The notes below the pieces were generated by a model. The model did no database searches. It was not told where the DNA came from and worked only from the letters and a program-made list of their open reading frames with translations. The position numbers and the translations under genes are program-made. This document shows, piece by piece, positions 12,467-23,809 of a DNA stretch of 64,000 nucleotides (position 1 is the stretch's first letter; every line of letters starts with the position of its first letter). Source of the stretch: Paramarasmius palmivorus (lineage: Eukaryota > Basidiomycota > Agaricomycetes > Agaricales > Marasmiaceae); the NCBI GenBank assembly GCA_037176845.1, contig JAYKXP010000097.1:1-64000 (forward strand), read 5' to 3'.

Positions 12467-12968
12467 TCAGGTTTCCGATGCCTTGCTGAGAGCAAAAAGT
12501 TCAGTATGTTTGGCTGAACCTGTGTCAGGAATGAGAAAGACCATAAATAAAACAGCCAAAAGCAACACACATACATCGATGATTGAAGCATCGACAATGT
12601 ACTTGCATATCTTCGTGAATGATATGCAATATTCTCTCTGTGTCATTAGAAACCTGAACAGAAAAAAGACAGAAAAGGAAAAGTTACTCACTGGTCCTCC
12701 TGATGTAGTTGACTTGAACCCAGCCTATGTTTTCGACCCGGGAACCAGCGTAGTGTCCTTGCCAGTACCGGATCTGCCCACCAACATCGTCAGAGCAGCC
12801 GATTTTCACGAGAGAAATGCCTGTTCTCATTTCAGTGACTCTCAACCAGAAAAGTCCCTCATGTAAGTTGTGTCCAGATGGACCAGGAGGACACGCCATG
12901 AGGGAGTTGAGAACAAGACGTGAAGTCAGAACGAGAAGAAGAACAACACAAGCCAAACGAAAGACCAT
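12467..12968 (-). CDS. T5orf172/MUG113-type (GIY-YIG-like) protein with N-terminal hydrophobic anchor
   Basis: Three exons splice in frame: 12,968-12,692, 12,637-12,575 and 12,519-12,467, with introns of 54 and 55 bp (GTGAGT...ACACAG, GTATGT...ACACAG). The result is a 130-residue protein. Residues 1-24 are a signal peptide or membrane anchor (MVFRLACVVLLLVLTSRLVL). The body has FWLRVTEMRTGISLVKIGCS then DDVGGQIRYWQGHYAGSR, the KIG-x-S/T...R.W core of the T5orf172/MUG113 fold. After splicing it continues RRTKRILHIIHED and ends with the paired-cysteine stretch CRCFNHRCSAKHTELF typical of the family (C-x-C...H-x-E-x-F). Both donors and acceptors are canonical and the frame is open, so the gene may be functional despite its TE-rich surroundings. 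A nuclease role is only suggested by distant GIY-YIG relatedness; the family's biochemistry in fungi is unclear. Confidence 0.6.
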
Positions 12969-13643
12969 GAGAACAAAATCACATGTTTTGATATGTTGGG
13001 TGATAACGCTGATTCAGAGGTTTTAAAAAGTCTACCCCCAAAAGACAAGTTCTTATTTCATTACAAACTCGTAAAATGAAAGTGATCCACAAATGTCCAG
13101 CTGGGCCAACCGATAACAACATGAAGCAAAGGGTAAAGCTCATGATCACACAATAAGGGGACCTAAGTCCAGGGACCATTCTACAAAAACCCCATCGAAA
13201 ACCAAGGTCCCGAAGTATCATCTGTGGGTAAATTTACACAGTAAACAGCGTCAAAAAGCTTCCCCATACAGAAAGATTTCTCCATTTCATTCTGAACTTG
13301 TAACTCTGATCCTCAAGGATGCAGAGGTCAAAAAGTGATCAGCCTCCTTCAATCCCATTAACAGCAAAGAAGAACTGGTGTATGTAGGGGCAGACATCAT
13401 GGAAAAGATCAAGGCTCTGGAGCAGTGATGTGGTCCAAAATATAAATCACATATATATGTATGGGCAGCAAGCCCGGCCTGATGGTGTCTGTTGGTATCC
13501 AATGATATACAACACTCTAGAATTTGTCAGATACCATTGGATACAAAGAACCTCAGTAAAGGGCTGGTTTTTCTGATGTATCCTGACAGTAGGTGATGGT
13601 ATCTAATGATGCCATTTTCTGTTGGATGAAGTGATGAAGTTGA
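12969..13643. other. no gene resolved
   Basis: About 670 bases upstream of the T5orf172-type gene (its likely promoter side). There are short frames only. Confidence 0.35.
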
Positions 13644-14035
13644 TGAAACACTTCTTCAACACTAAGTCCAACAAAATATACAAAGTCTGCTTTGGCACTC
13701 TAATTATGCTTGCTCTACTGCACATACACTTGCATTCATGTTTATTTATCTTTTACTTTACTTATTGAACCTACCTATGGTGTATAAGCATGTAGGAGTA
13801 TGTAAAACACATATTTTTGCATTAGTGGACAGTACTTTAATGCCTTGAGTGATCTGCATCACAATAGGTACAAACAAACAGTAATTACTTACATGTCACA
13901 GAGAGTTGACACTTGGAACACATTTTCAATACAAAAGTTACTATTATCAACACTTTTGGGTGATCACAGTCAATTGCATTGAGTTCTAGTCATTGTTATG
14001 ATCAGTTTAACTGGTAATACTTTGATATAGATTCT
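13644..14035 (+). repeat. direct repeat, copy 1 (LTR-like, about 390 bp)
   Basis: Begins TGAAACACTTCTTCAACAC and ends near tttgatatagattct. It is repeated in the same orientation at 17,456-18,357 with scattered, mostly transition differences. The position on both sides of about 3.4 kb and the TG start suggest LTRs, but no target duplication or retroelement protein was found between them. Confidence 0.6.
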
Positions 14036-17000
14036 AACATTTTCTGCGTATGCTTTTCATTGGATAGAATCAGAAAAACTGATGTATTTCAACAAGTACT
14101 TAGATACATACAACTACCAAAGGCCACAGCTTGTAACAAAAGTCCCAGCCCTACTGTTCTGGCACTGCTCCACTGCCACATTCCAAATCCTCTGCCCTAA
14201 GTTGTCTTCCCTTCCAGTTCAGTGTTGCTGTCTTCATAAGCATCGGTTATTTGGGCTGGAAAGCAACATTAGTTTCATGAAGGCTCAAAATCTCAACTAT
14301 AAATGCACCTTTTCAGACCCATCTTATCACCACAGTCACCATACATCTGTGAAAAAAATATCAGTGAAATGCAGCAGTGTATGATATATATTATAACAAC
14401 ATACCTGAGATCAGCTGGCTTATACAGCTCTGAAAGAATCAAGAAGAATTAGTTAGACCTGTCTCAAGGATATTGAGGCAAGGAAAATACCAGAGGGTCC
14501 TTGAGTTGGGCATAGGGTTGATGGGTGAGTTGAGATGGTGGTGGTTGGGGAAGAAAAACACAAGTCACATCAGTCACTCAAACTTCTTGACAATGACAAG
14601 ATGCTGTCACATTATAGACCATTTGTCAACAGAAGTCTGGATTACTGAACTTCGAAGTCATCAGAAATTATCAGAAGTGCAATGGCCCTCTCAGAAATTG
14701 ATGGAAATTGACAGAAAATGTTGCATACCATTAGGGCATTTCCACTGGGAGTCAGCCATTAGAATCATAGCTAGAAAGTATGTATTCATAGATTATGGGT
14801 AAATAGGACAGCTAGAGGGTACATGAGCTGGCCCATTTTGATACAAAAAGACAAGCAAGGAGGTTCCCCCACTGTCAGATAGCACAGAGCAATCAATGAC
14901 TTTGGCACTTGACCTCAGAGAATATTTAATAATATACCCTACCTGACATGGAGTTAGTAATTTGCTGTTTGTATAGCTGTAATAATAAGTGTACAGTAGC
15001 CTCTTGAATAGAAGATACTGAGTTGTGTCTAGACAGAATTTGACTTGACCACCAAGGTTTGGAGTACTAGAGACTCCCACCTATTGTTGAGGTACTGAGG
15101 ACAAAGGGCCTCCTACCTATTGTTTGAGATATAGAGGACAGAGGGCCACCTTACTTATTGTTTTGGCACTGAGGACTGAGGGCCTCCCATTGCCATATAT
15201 TGGTCATTGTTGAACTTGTTTAGAATTGATCCAGTTTGGATATTGAAGAGGCTAGCTGCACTTGGGCACTATCCTGTTGCATTTTGTTGATTTCTTTTGT
15301 TGGTTGGATACAAATCTACACCTTATACCTGTCTCTATACCATGAACCTTTGTTGTTCATTGGTCTAGATCATGTACTAGGTGTCTGTGGTGATAATACA
15401 TTGTTTCTTGATCTTACTACTGTCCAGAACCTTTGCCAACACCAAGCCATCCTTGCACACAAGAGGTTGAGTTGTGTTTTGCTGTCTCTGGATGGTGTTA
15501 CATATACTAAACCCATTCAATGGGCACCCAGATTGTATCAAAAATGAGTTGTCAATGCAAGTACATGTCTTCTTCCTTTTGCTGGGCTGGTGGATTCCTG
15601 ACATGTTTGGAAGGAGGAACAAGTTGCCATCTTCCTGTATATGTTTGTGATGGGTCTCTCAATCACACATGTTGTGGAACAATTTCAATGGTCTTTTGAT
15701 ACCATTGATAGATGCATGTTTGTGGTTATAACATATATTTTAAAAGTGTTATGATTGATTGACAGGCACTTTTTGAATGTTCTTGATGCCATTACCCATA
15801 TGTATTACAGTCAATTGATATCAACAGAACACCTATGATTGCTGTAGGACAATCAGGAGAGTCTTTAGATGCTAATCCTATCAACATTGGAGGGAATCTA
15901 CCTGCAATTACACATCTACCCTTCAAGACCATGTATGTTGGTTCTTCTGCATATTCCTGATGCTCCTCTTTGTGCTTCAAAACACTACTGTGAGCAATGT
16001 TTGCATTATATTGTCCCCTGGCTAACACTGTTCCAGTGGATATCCTTTACCAGATTTATCATGGATTTCTTTTTGTACCTAGTTTGCATTTCATGCTGGT
16101 CCTATTATGAACTTTGTACTTGACTTCCTCTGCCTTTTTCTTGTCATTGTATATCTGCCACTCAAGTAATATTTATGAAAATTAGAACCATAATTTAGGA
16201 TTTCAGTTTAGTTTCAAACTAAAGGCCTAACAATGCATGGGTTATCTAAAAATGAGCTCACCCTACAATATCTACTTGATGATGTGACAAATCCAAACAA
16301 CTCCCTGAAGAGGATTAGTGCAGGCTCCTTCCTCAAGCAGTGTTCTTCTAATCTCCCACTCTCTGTTATGTTTTCTGATGTTTCACCATCAACCCAGCTG
16401 GATTTGTCAGATCTCTCACATGTATTATTGGCATTCATGTTGTCTTCCTCCTTGTCCCTGAAAGCCCCACTTTTGGTACTTGCACTTTTATCAAGACTTT
16501 GGCAAGGCCTGGTAACTTCCTGCATTGTCCTGTATGTGGGTGATAAACTGTAGCAAGCCTCCTTTGTATTGCTCAATAAATAAAAAGCTAATCCACACAT
16601 CACAGTATCTTGCCTCCATGTACACTGTACTATGCAATTACCACTAAATCTTTGCTTTGTCACAGGCAGCTAATCATTCCCTGCTCCACCATTTGCCAGA
16701 CTTGTTGGTCTCTCCTCCACCTCCTCCATTATCAACACCAGTTTAGAACCATTGATGTACCTTATACTCCTGGCTCTTCTCACCCAAAATCATTTGTCAA
16801 GATTGACTTACTATTCAGTTTCCTCCAATGTGGAATTCATCTGGTTTTCCATTCTTTGTTATTGCAAATTCATGTTCCAAATAAGAATAATAGGCACTTT
16901 CCAGGTCAACTAGAGTCACAACTGGGAGAAAAACCAGAGGCTGAAGGCCAATTAAAGAACTTACCATGCATCACTAAATACTTGGAGCTTTTGGGAATAG

Positions 17001-17455
17001 AATCAATACCTTCTCCAAAAGGCTCAAGTATCTTACTGGATCCAAACCTGGATGAAGGTACAGGAGATGATAAGGCAATGAAAGTTTCAGGCCTATCCTT
17101 CTACTTAAATACACTTGCCATTAGCTGCCTCTCCATCCCAGATCTCTTCCAGGTCATCTCATGCTATCTCTCATCCTTCGCCATCACCATCTTTATTCAC
17201 TTCACCAACCCATTCCACCATGTCTACCAAGACAGACAGCCATGATGTTGTCCAGTATATGACCAGACACTCAAAGGATGATGGCTGTTTCACTGACATC
17301 AGCCCCAGCACGTTCAAGCATATTAACAGCTTCTGCACCATGGTTTCTACCTTGCAACAGTACATGATGGCCAGATCAAGACATGTGCTACCTTTCAATG
17401 TCTCTAGACCCTACCTCTTAGACAAACTCATATGCAACTAGAATAACCTCCTTAG
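14036..17455. other. segment between the two direct repeats; no identified gene
   Basis: If the flanking repeats are LTRs this is the element interior, but no gag, RT or integrase motif is visible. Several open stretches exist on the + strand, for example 16,850-17,245 (with a low-complexity acidic part containing LLDPNLDEGTGDD) and 17,223-17,441 (starting MSTKTDSHDVVQYMTRHSKD). They could be exons of an unrecognised gene or decayed element coding. No support for function. Confidence 0.35.
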
Positions 17456-18357
17456 TGAAACACTTCTTCAACACTAAGTCCAACAAAATATACAAAGTCT
17501 GCTCTGGCACTCTAATTATGCTTGTTCTACTGCACATACATTTGCATTTATGTTGCATTCATGTTTATTTTTTTACTTTACTTATTGAACCTACCTATGG
17601 TGTATGGGCCTGTAGGAGTATGTAAAACATGTATTTTTGCATTAGTGGATGGTACTTTCATGCCTTGAGTGAAATGTGTCACAATAGGTACAAACAAACA
17701 GTAATTACTTGCATGTCACAGAAAGGTGACACTTGAAACATATTTTCAATATAAAAGTTACTATTATCAATACTTTTGGGTGATCACAGTCAATTGCATT
17801 GAGTTGTAGCCATTGTTATTAATCAGTTTAACTAGTACAGTCAAGTACCACTACTTGGGATGACCCAATTTTGTTGGGTAACCCCCTATGCATCTTTAAA
17901 AATGAAAGACTAAGATGGTTCTGTTATCATTAGCAAAAAGTGCTTATTGGCAAAATACCACTGTGTGGGATGTGACAGATCATATTTATCCTTCAGCAAT
18001 CCTGACTATCCTTTGCTTCTCAGAATATGTTACCCACTTGTTTTTGACTCTGACATAACATATTCAGTGGTGTATGATGCACAATTTGAGAATAAAGTTG
18101 AACAAGAACCTTATACAGTATTATTGATTTTAAGAAATTTGATATTTTCATATTGTTTCTGTTCAAGAAGGTCTGTGTCTTCATATGTTCCCTCCAGAAC
18201 CTCAATATTGCATATAAAGTTTCTCTGTAAACTGTAGAATATATGGTTAGAAAATATGGTCAAAAAAGTAGAAGGAGTAGCTTGAGAAGTGTTTGTCCTA
18301 TTGAGTAATACCATCTCAAACAGTGGTACTTGACTGTAATACTTTGATATAGATTCT
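17456..18357 (+). repeat. direct repeat, copy 2, split by a MITE
   Basis: Second copy of the 13,644-14,035 repeat, starting TGAAACACTTCTTCAACAC. It carries a 12-bp internal length difference near tttatgttgcattcatg and is interrupted at 17,838-18,336 by a TIR element. After the insertion it resumes with atactttgatatagattct, exactly as in copy 1. Confidence 0.65.
17838..18336. mobile_element. 499-bp Fot1/pogo-like MITE with TA duplication
   Basis: The element starts CAGTCAAGTACCACTACTTG and ends with the inverse, AGTGGTACTTGACTG. The first 15 bp of the inverted termini are identical and about 22 of 25 match. It is flanked by TA on both sides (17,836-17,837 and 18,337-18,338). Copy 1 of the host repeat has a single TA at the same place (ctggTAatactttg), giving an empty site. 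TA duplication plus a CAGTCAAG terminus is typical of Tc1/mariner-Fot1/pogo elements. No transposase frame fits in 499 bp, so it is non-autonomous. Confidence 0.85.
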
Positions 18358-18439
18358 CAAACACACAACAAGTATTAGGCTGCCAAAGATTGACTTCAAT
18401 AGCTTCTCACCAATGCAGGCCCACACCCAGACCAGAAGC

Positions 18440-19030
18440 AATGGAATGCTCTCTCAAACAGAAGAAGAATAAGACCAAGGTGAAGTACCTCAAAACATTC
18501 CAGACTAGTGTACAGATGCAAGACAGCAGGAGAGTACATATCATTTTGTATGAAGTCTAACAGAGTCAAATGTTGGCCATACCCGATTTTATCAAAACTG
18601 CCTTGGCCACTCTTTGAAGTTCTGGAATCCAGAGACAAAGAAAGTGGTGATCAGTAAAAGGGCAGAGTTTGATGAATGTTACACATACAGAACAGCTGGG
18701 AAGTTGCCCTCAGTTCAAAATCATTCACAGTCTTCACCATCATCTACATCACCATCTACATTAGTACCAGTCTTGCCAGACATGGATCAGAATGACAGCT
18801 CAAGTGATGATGGAGATACTATACCAGGTCCACCAGTACTACCTATTCAACCACTAGCAGAAGAACAGAACTTGGAAGATGCACCCCAGGAACACATCCC
18901 TGACCAGCAAAATGATGATAGAAGAGCTCAAGAGAATAGAGAGGAGGAGGATCAGCAACAAGAGAATCAGAAACAGGAAGAGATCCAATACCATACCAAG
19001 GATGCTGGTGGCAGCAAGAGCCATGGATAG
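18440..19030 (+). pseudogene. Ty1/copia-like Pol scrap (post-integrase region)
   Basis: The open part starts KFWNPETKKVVISKRAEFDE and is followed by a Ser/Pro/acidic linker (SSSDDGDTIPGPPVLP) and a Gln/Glu-rich tail. The pattern Y/F-W-P-x-T-x-K...SRDV-x-FDE is the segment after the integrase core of copia Pol, where a variable acidic linker precedes RT. Neither the integrase core nor RT is found. The upstream sequence to about 18,440 is out of frame. Confidence 0.5.
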
Positions 19031-20281
19031 GTACTTGTGAGCTTCACCTTTTTGAAGGGTTTGGTGAGGACCTTAGGACACTTCTCAGGTGGAGGTGGAA
19101 GCAGATCCTTGGGTATATCTTTTTGGACACTGAATGGAGCAGGTTCCTCTCTCTCTTGGTGAAGAGCAACTGCAGTCCAAGGATGATGCAGTTCTAGTTG
19201 ATTAGGGCCTACATTGGTGGGAGGTGGTATGGCAGAGGAAGAGGAAGACATTGCCAACGAAGAAGCTATAGTGGGTTCTCCTGGTATGAGATGTGCAATG
19301 GTGCCAGCAAAAAGCTCTTCAGCATGTGGAGTGACTTGTACAGAAGAGCATTGCAAGACCTGGGAGTGGAAAAGTTGTCTTGGAGTTGTGAACACTAGAG
19401 CATGTAAGATATAAAGAGATCATACCAGAGAGACCATCGTTTTCATCAAAATTCTATTCTTCTTCTTCACTATCCTCTCTCGCCTCTATGTCCAGGAAGC
19501 TTGGTGCCATTATATTCTCTGTTGACTCCGGTTGAGTATGAAAAAGGGTATCCTGAGGACTGAATAGCTTATGGTGTCAATAATTAAAACATTGAGTGAA
19601 GTTCCTCAGTCAAGAGGTCTTGCAGGCAAGCCTGAATTGCATAGTTAGTCAAAGAGCAGAGCAAAGAGCAGAGCAAAAAGTGGACATGATAGGCCAAGTA
19701 TCCTGAAACCTCCTGTTCACCAAGAAGTCAGTGTCATACACACAGCTTCCAGACCATGCAATGGCTCTGTATACAGATGGAAATCAGAACTCACTGGCAC
19801 ATTAGATGGTGGTTTTTGGAAAGGAGAGAAGGAATTCCCACAAACACTATGGGGATAGATCAACCAAAAGAATTAGTCTAGTTTTCCACATAAGGCAAGA
19901 GACCAACCAGGGACCAAAATTGAGTCTCAAAATTATTCTGGGCATACATTCACAAAGGAAAGTAACTAGATTTTACTATCTATAATAATTTTTGCTATAA
20001 ACAGGTGCAAGCAAATGGTGGCATGCATATGAGAGAAAGATGAAATAATACAATTCCAAATGACATAAAAAAGTGATACAACTGAAAGATTGACAGTGTT
20101 CAGCCCAAGTGCCTCCAAGCTTCCACCCTTGCCTGCACTTCTTTGTGCTCTTCGTGGAGGTGGGATAGGGATGCTAAAGCCTAGATTCTGTCAAGCAGAC
20201 CGAGATTTCAACTTCCAGACTGTTGACGAGACTGACCTAAGTAAACAGTAAAGATTAATTGACAACAAGTCCTTGCTATGT
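19031..20281. other. no gene resolved
   Basis: The minus-strand frame 18,967-19,395 has a Pro-rich stretch (KDLLPPPPEKCPKVLTKPFK) but no supporting exons. The rest (19.4-20.28 kb) shows nothing I can name. Confidence 0.35.
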
Positions 20282-20960
20282 TTAGTAGCTGCTCACCTTG
20301 ACTTTTCTGAGTCTGACTTTGGGTCTGATATCTAGCAGAACCCTGATCATGATTGCCATTATCTCTACCTTTTCCTTTATCTTTACCTCTGCTTCCACTT
20401 CCACTTCCACTTCCATTTCCACTTCCACTACCCCTGCTGCCTTTGTTGCCTTTGCTGCCTTTGCCACCTCAACTACCTCCTGCACTCTTGGTCTCCTGCT
20501 CTCCATCAGTGCCTTCCCATTTGGTGTCTCCCTGTTCATATTCCTGTGCAGTATCATTGTCATTGTTGCCATTTTTGCTGGTATTATTGGAGTCCTTGAT
20601 ATATTCACCACTGCCTTCATTGTACAGTTCATCACAAAAAGTGACAAAGTCATAATATGGGGGTCCTTTCTGGAGAAAGACTCCAAGTGCTGTGCTCACA
20701 TAATGATGGCTCCAGATGATGGAAGGTACTTGTTTTTTGCATCTTTGCTTAGTGACAGGCTCCTGGAGCAATTTGCCATCCCAGAGACAATTTAGGTGCA
20801 TTTCCTTGCTGATAAAAGTGTCTTGGTCTACAATAGAGGGGTCCAGGAAATGAAACCATACAGGCAGCTTCCTGTTCAGCTCTTCCAGCACTTTGAGAAC
20901 TGCCAGCTGGTTTGAGTACTTCATGTGTTTCTGCTCCAGGTATTCACTTTGAACCTGCAA
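20282..20960 (-). CDS. hypothetical protein with Gly/Ser/Lys-rich low-complexity tail
   Basis: I do not recognise this. The minus-strand frame 20,960-20,469 encodes a Leu/Lys-rich N-terminus (QLAVLKVLEELNRKLPVWFH), a middle part (SIIWSHHYVSTALGVFLQKG) and an Asn/Asp/Glu-rich stretch. Past a stop the same DNA gives a repetitive tail made of GKG/GSG/GNG units (bases 20,320-20,470, visible on + as repeated cttccacttccacttcc). It could be a Gag-like or TE-borne ORF. Low confidence because the tail needs a frame change and no domain is visible. Confidence 0.3.
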
Positions 20961-21989
20961 CTGTGTCAGCTTGTGAAATTGTAAGCAGTGGAAATAGGAT
21001 GTACAGAGATGAAACTACATCATGGAAGCAGGTATGACTGGCAAATAATGAATCTGGTCCCTGGCTTTTGAAGACCAGCTTCACGAGGAATGTTGGTCCT
21101 GGTTGCTGTGACATCATGAAGGAGATCAGTTCAGGGCATCATCTTAGTTCAACCTTTCTTTTAAACCTCTGACTTTCCCATGTTCTATGGCAGATAATGA
21201 TATCTGATTATGCGTCAGTTTGCTTAGGTTTTACCTTGTGTTGGATGATGACCACACAAAAACTTTCAAGACTTTTTAGTTTATCACCCTGCCATGAACA
21301 TGAAGACTTCTGTATCTTGGAGTTCAGAAGCTTCTAATTTGTCAGTCCATCTGAAGCAGTCTGAGAACCATGTGTAATGTATATTTGGACGATGATGTAC
21401 ATGACGTGAGTCCAAGAACACAAGGTGAATTGTTCAAAAGAGTGTACCTGAGTGACAGGGGATACTTTGGATGCACACTCAAGCTGCAGGCAATGCTTGA
21501 ACCAATTCCTCTGCTTCTGGAGTTTGCTGAGTTTGGATGACCAACATGACATTTTTCATCATTCTTTTGAGCAAGATATGAGCAAGATCAGGGAGCTGTA
21601 CAAGTATGATTAACAGCTAAATCTGAATGAAAGGCTAACACCACATACTGTAGTGAACCTGCTTTCCTCAATCTTCTTGATGGCTTTTTTCCAACTCATC
21701 TTCTCCAAGTGCCCATGAGAAGTGCTCACATGGAGCTAACTGTCTTTCTACTGCAATTTTGGAGAACAAGTCGACTGTTTGGCAAGCAATACGGTACAAT
21801 AGATTAGATGTGGCAGCTAGAACTTTTGTCTCCTCATTAGTATTTTCACATTCTCTGTGTGCCTCCTCTTTTACAGCCGTTTGAGAAATTCTTGAGACTC
21901 CCGCGCGTGTGAAGTTTATATAATAAAATAAATAATTCTGCCTTGCGGTGACACGTCTGCTTCGTCCCGCACGTCTTTCTGCACCTTCT
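20961..21989. other. no gene resolved
   Basis: No supported coding. The minus-strand frame over 21,668-22,192 overlaps the + strand acidic ORF that starts at 21,990 and reads as its shadow. Confidence 0.35.
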
Positions 21990-22282
21990 ATGGCCAGGAA
22001 AAAGAAAACTCCTGCAAGCAACTGTGTATCTGAGCAAAGTGTAACCTCTGGCTCAGATACATCTGCTGACTTCACATCATCATCCTCATCAAGTGACTCA
22101 AGCTCCACGTTATCTGATCTTGAATCAACAACATCATCAACCCGTATCTCTGTACCTCCAAGCAATAACGCGGATCCAGACAAACATGACAATGATCAGG
22201 ATGAGGATGAGGAAGAAGATGAGGAAGAGGAACTTGCTGAAGCTGTAGTCAAGAGGTGTATCTGGATGCTGGTGGTTCAATA
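21990..22282 (+). CDS. basic-then-acidic N-terminal exon of an unknown gene
   Basis: The ATG at 21,990 opens MARKKKTPASN, then a Ser-rich run (about residues 20-45) and a Glu/Asp-rich run (about residues 62-82), then a stop after ILVVQ-type sequence that may be intronic. A basic nuclear-signal-like start with an acidic tract is common in fungal chromatin-associated and TE-associated proteins. It lies about 650 bp upstream of, and on the same strand as, the TET/JBP pseudogene, so it could be its first exon; that is a guess. Confidence 0.35.
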
Positions 22283-22929
22283 GAAAGGGAATAAGCACCA
22301 GGGCTGCCACACAACCCAAAGGTATGTCAACTAGAGGCACCAGATTTTCTACATTAGAAAACTTTCCTAATGTAGAATATTGAGGCTTTGCACTGGGTTG
22401 ATCTTTGTCTACCACATGACTTTAGGCACTTCTGCTCTTTCTTCCTGTCTTCTACTATTGTTTCTGTCAATCCTGTGTATGCATGTCTGTTTCATTTATC
22501 TTCTTGAAGGTTAATCCAAATTCTCAAGGAATTTTGCAGCTATATGTAAGTTTCAATCTTGATCCTCAGATTTAAACCTCACTTACAATGAGATAGAAAG
22601 CCTTGTCATCCTTCTGGTGCAAATCACAATATTGGTAGTGTGTTTTTGTACTTCTACCTGAGTCATTGCTAATATTTTTGCAGAAAGAAGCCATGTTTTG
22701 TCCTTTGCTCCTCAGGAGGACAAATACTGGTAATCATCATTAGAAGCACATCTAGCAGGCCAGACAAGATTTGCCTGCCCACCTCTCAAACACAAGCTCT
22801 ATAAATCAGATCATTTATTATGGCTTGACAATTTGGAGGTGTTTGGTACTCATTGCACTTTATCCCTGTGCCAAATTCTACCTGCTTGCTTCTATTGTAA
22901 TATTTTATAGACCTTCCCATATCTTTGCA

Positions 22930-23608
22930 ATGTCTTTTGTTACTGAAAGCAGAGATAACATTAGAGCCTTGAAGAAGCAATGCCCTGACCTCATCCCCTT
23001 TGAGTATCCATCACCAGATGGACCTTACTGGGCTGCTACAACAGTGAATTCTGCACCTGTAGCCTCTGATGCCCAGGTGGTCATGGTTTGACATACCAAT
23101 TTTGGGAACTATGCTCAAGCATAGTGTGCTGTCACTCCCTTTGGAAACTTCAACCCAGATCATGGGGGGCATCTTGTCTTTTGGAATGTTGGCATCATCA
23201 TACATTTCCCACCTGGCTGCATGATTCTTTTCCCATCAGCATTGGTCACATACTCCAATCTTTGAGTCAGGCCAGGAGAAACTAGGTACTCCCTGGTTCA
23301 GTACTCTGCCAGTGTACTGTTTTAATGGGTATATAATGGAGGCATGACAGATGACACATTCCTCTCTTCTGCCACAGAAGATCAGTGGAGGCAAAGAGCT
23401 ATAGATAGGCAGAATCAATCAAAGGATGCTCTGAGGAAGTACACCAAGCTGGACGAGTTGTACAGTGGAAATGCTAGCAGGGGAAAATGAGCTCAGTGAC
23501 TTGGAGGATGATCCTCAACCATTCAAATGGAGGAAGGTAGAGGATTATTCTAGTGAGCTAGATGATATTACAAAATCTGAAGCTGAAGAAGAGGAAGAGA
23601 TAAACTGA
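22930..23608 (+). pseudogene. TET/JBP-type 2-oxoglutarate/Fe(II) dioxygenase pseudogene
   Basis: One frame from the ATG at 22,930 reads MSFVTESRDNIRALKKQCPD and SPDGPYWAATTVNSAPVASD. Then, through stops, it reads HTNFGNY, CAVTPFGNFNPDHGGHLVFW, IIIHFPPGCMILFPSALV, TYSNL, RPGETRYSLVQYSAS and WVYNGG. Order and spacing match the double-stranded beta-helix of fungal TET/JBP enzymes (HxD...GG.L...FP.G..I.IPSA...HSN...GE.R.S..QY..G..FRWV.NG), which oxidise 5-methylcytosine or thymine and are expanded in mushrooms alongside KDZ transposons. In-frame stops are at 23,089 (TGA), 23,122 (TAG), 23,263 (TGA), 23,323 (TAA) and 23,488 (TGA). The HxD motif is HTN and the second iron ligand is Tyr (TYSN). GETR, with the 2-oxoglutarate-binding Arg, remains. 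A frame change then gives an acidic tail to 23,608. Confidence 0.68.
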
Positions 23609-23809
23609 GGCAAAACATAATATATTTGTTTCAAGTATTTCATAGTCCAAATTTGGTTATAAGTAGCCGAGCTTCCAGGATGGTCCTGAATTGGTATCAC
23701 CTCTTTTTCAACTTGTTCAAGACTTCTCCATGTCCAATTGGGGTAAGTACATAGACTTATCTGGTAAATGGTACCACATGTCTCATAGCTCCTTAACAGC
23801 CAACTACAT
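23609..23809. other. spacer, nothing recognised
   Basis: About 200 bases between the dioxygenase pseudogene and the next coding remnant. It may hold an intron of either. Confidence 0.3.

Noticed and set aside
20298..20795. + strand frame rich in Ser/Thr/Phe over the cttccacttcc tract
   Set aside because: It is the complement of a Gly/Ser-rich low-complexity tail on the minus strand and has no motif of its own.
21668..22192. Minus-strand 174-codon frame
   Set aside because: It mirrors the acidic/Ser-rich + strand ORF starting at 21,990; the shadow explains its Glu/Asp-Ser composition.
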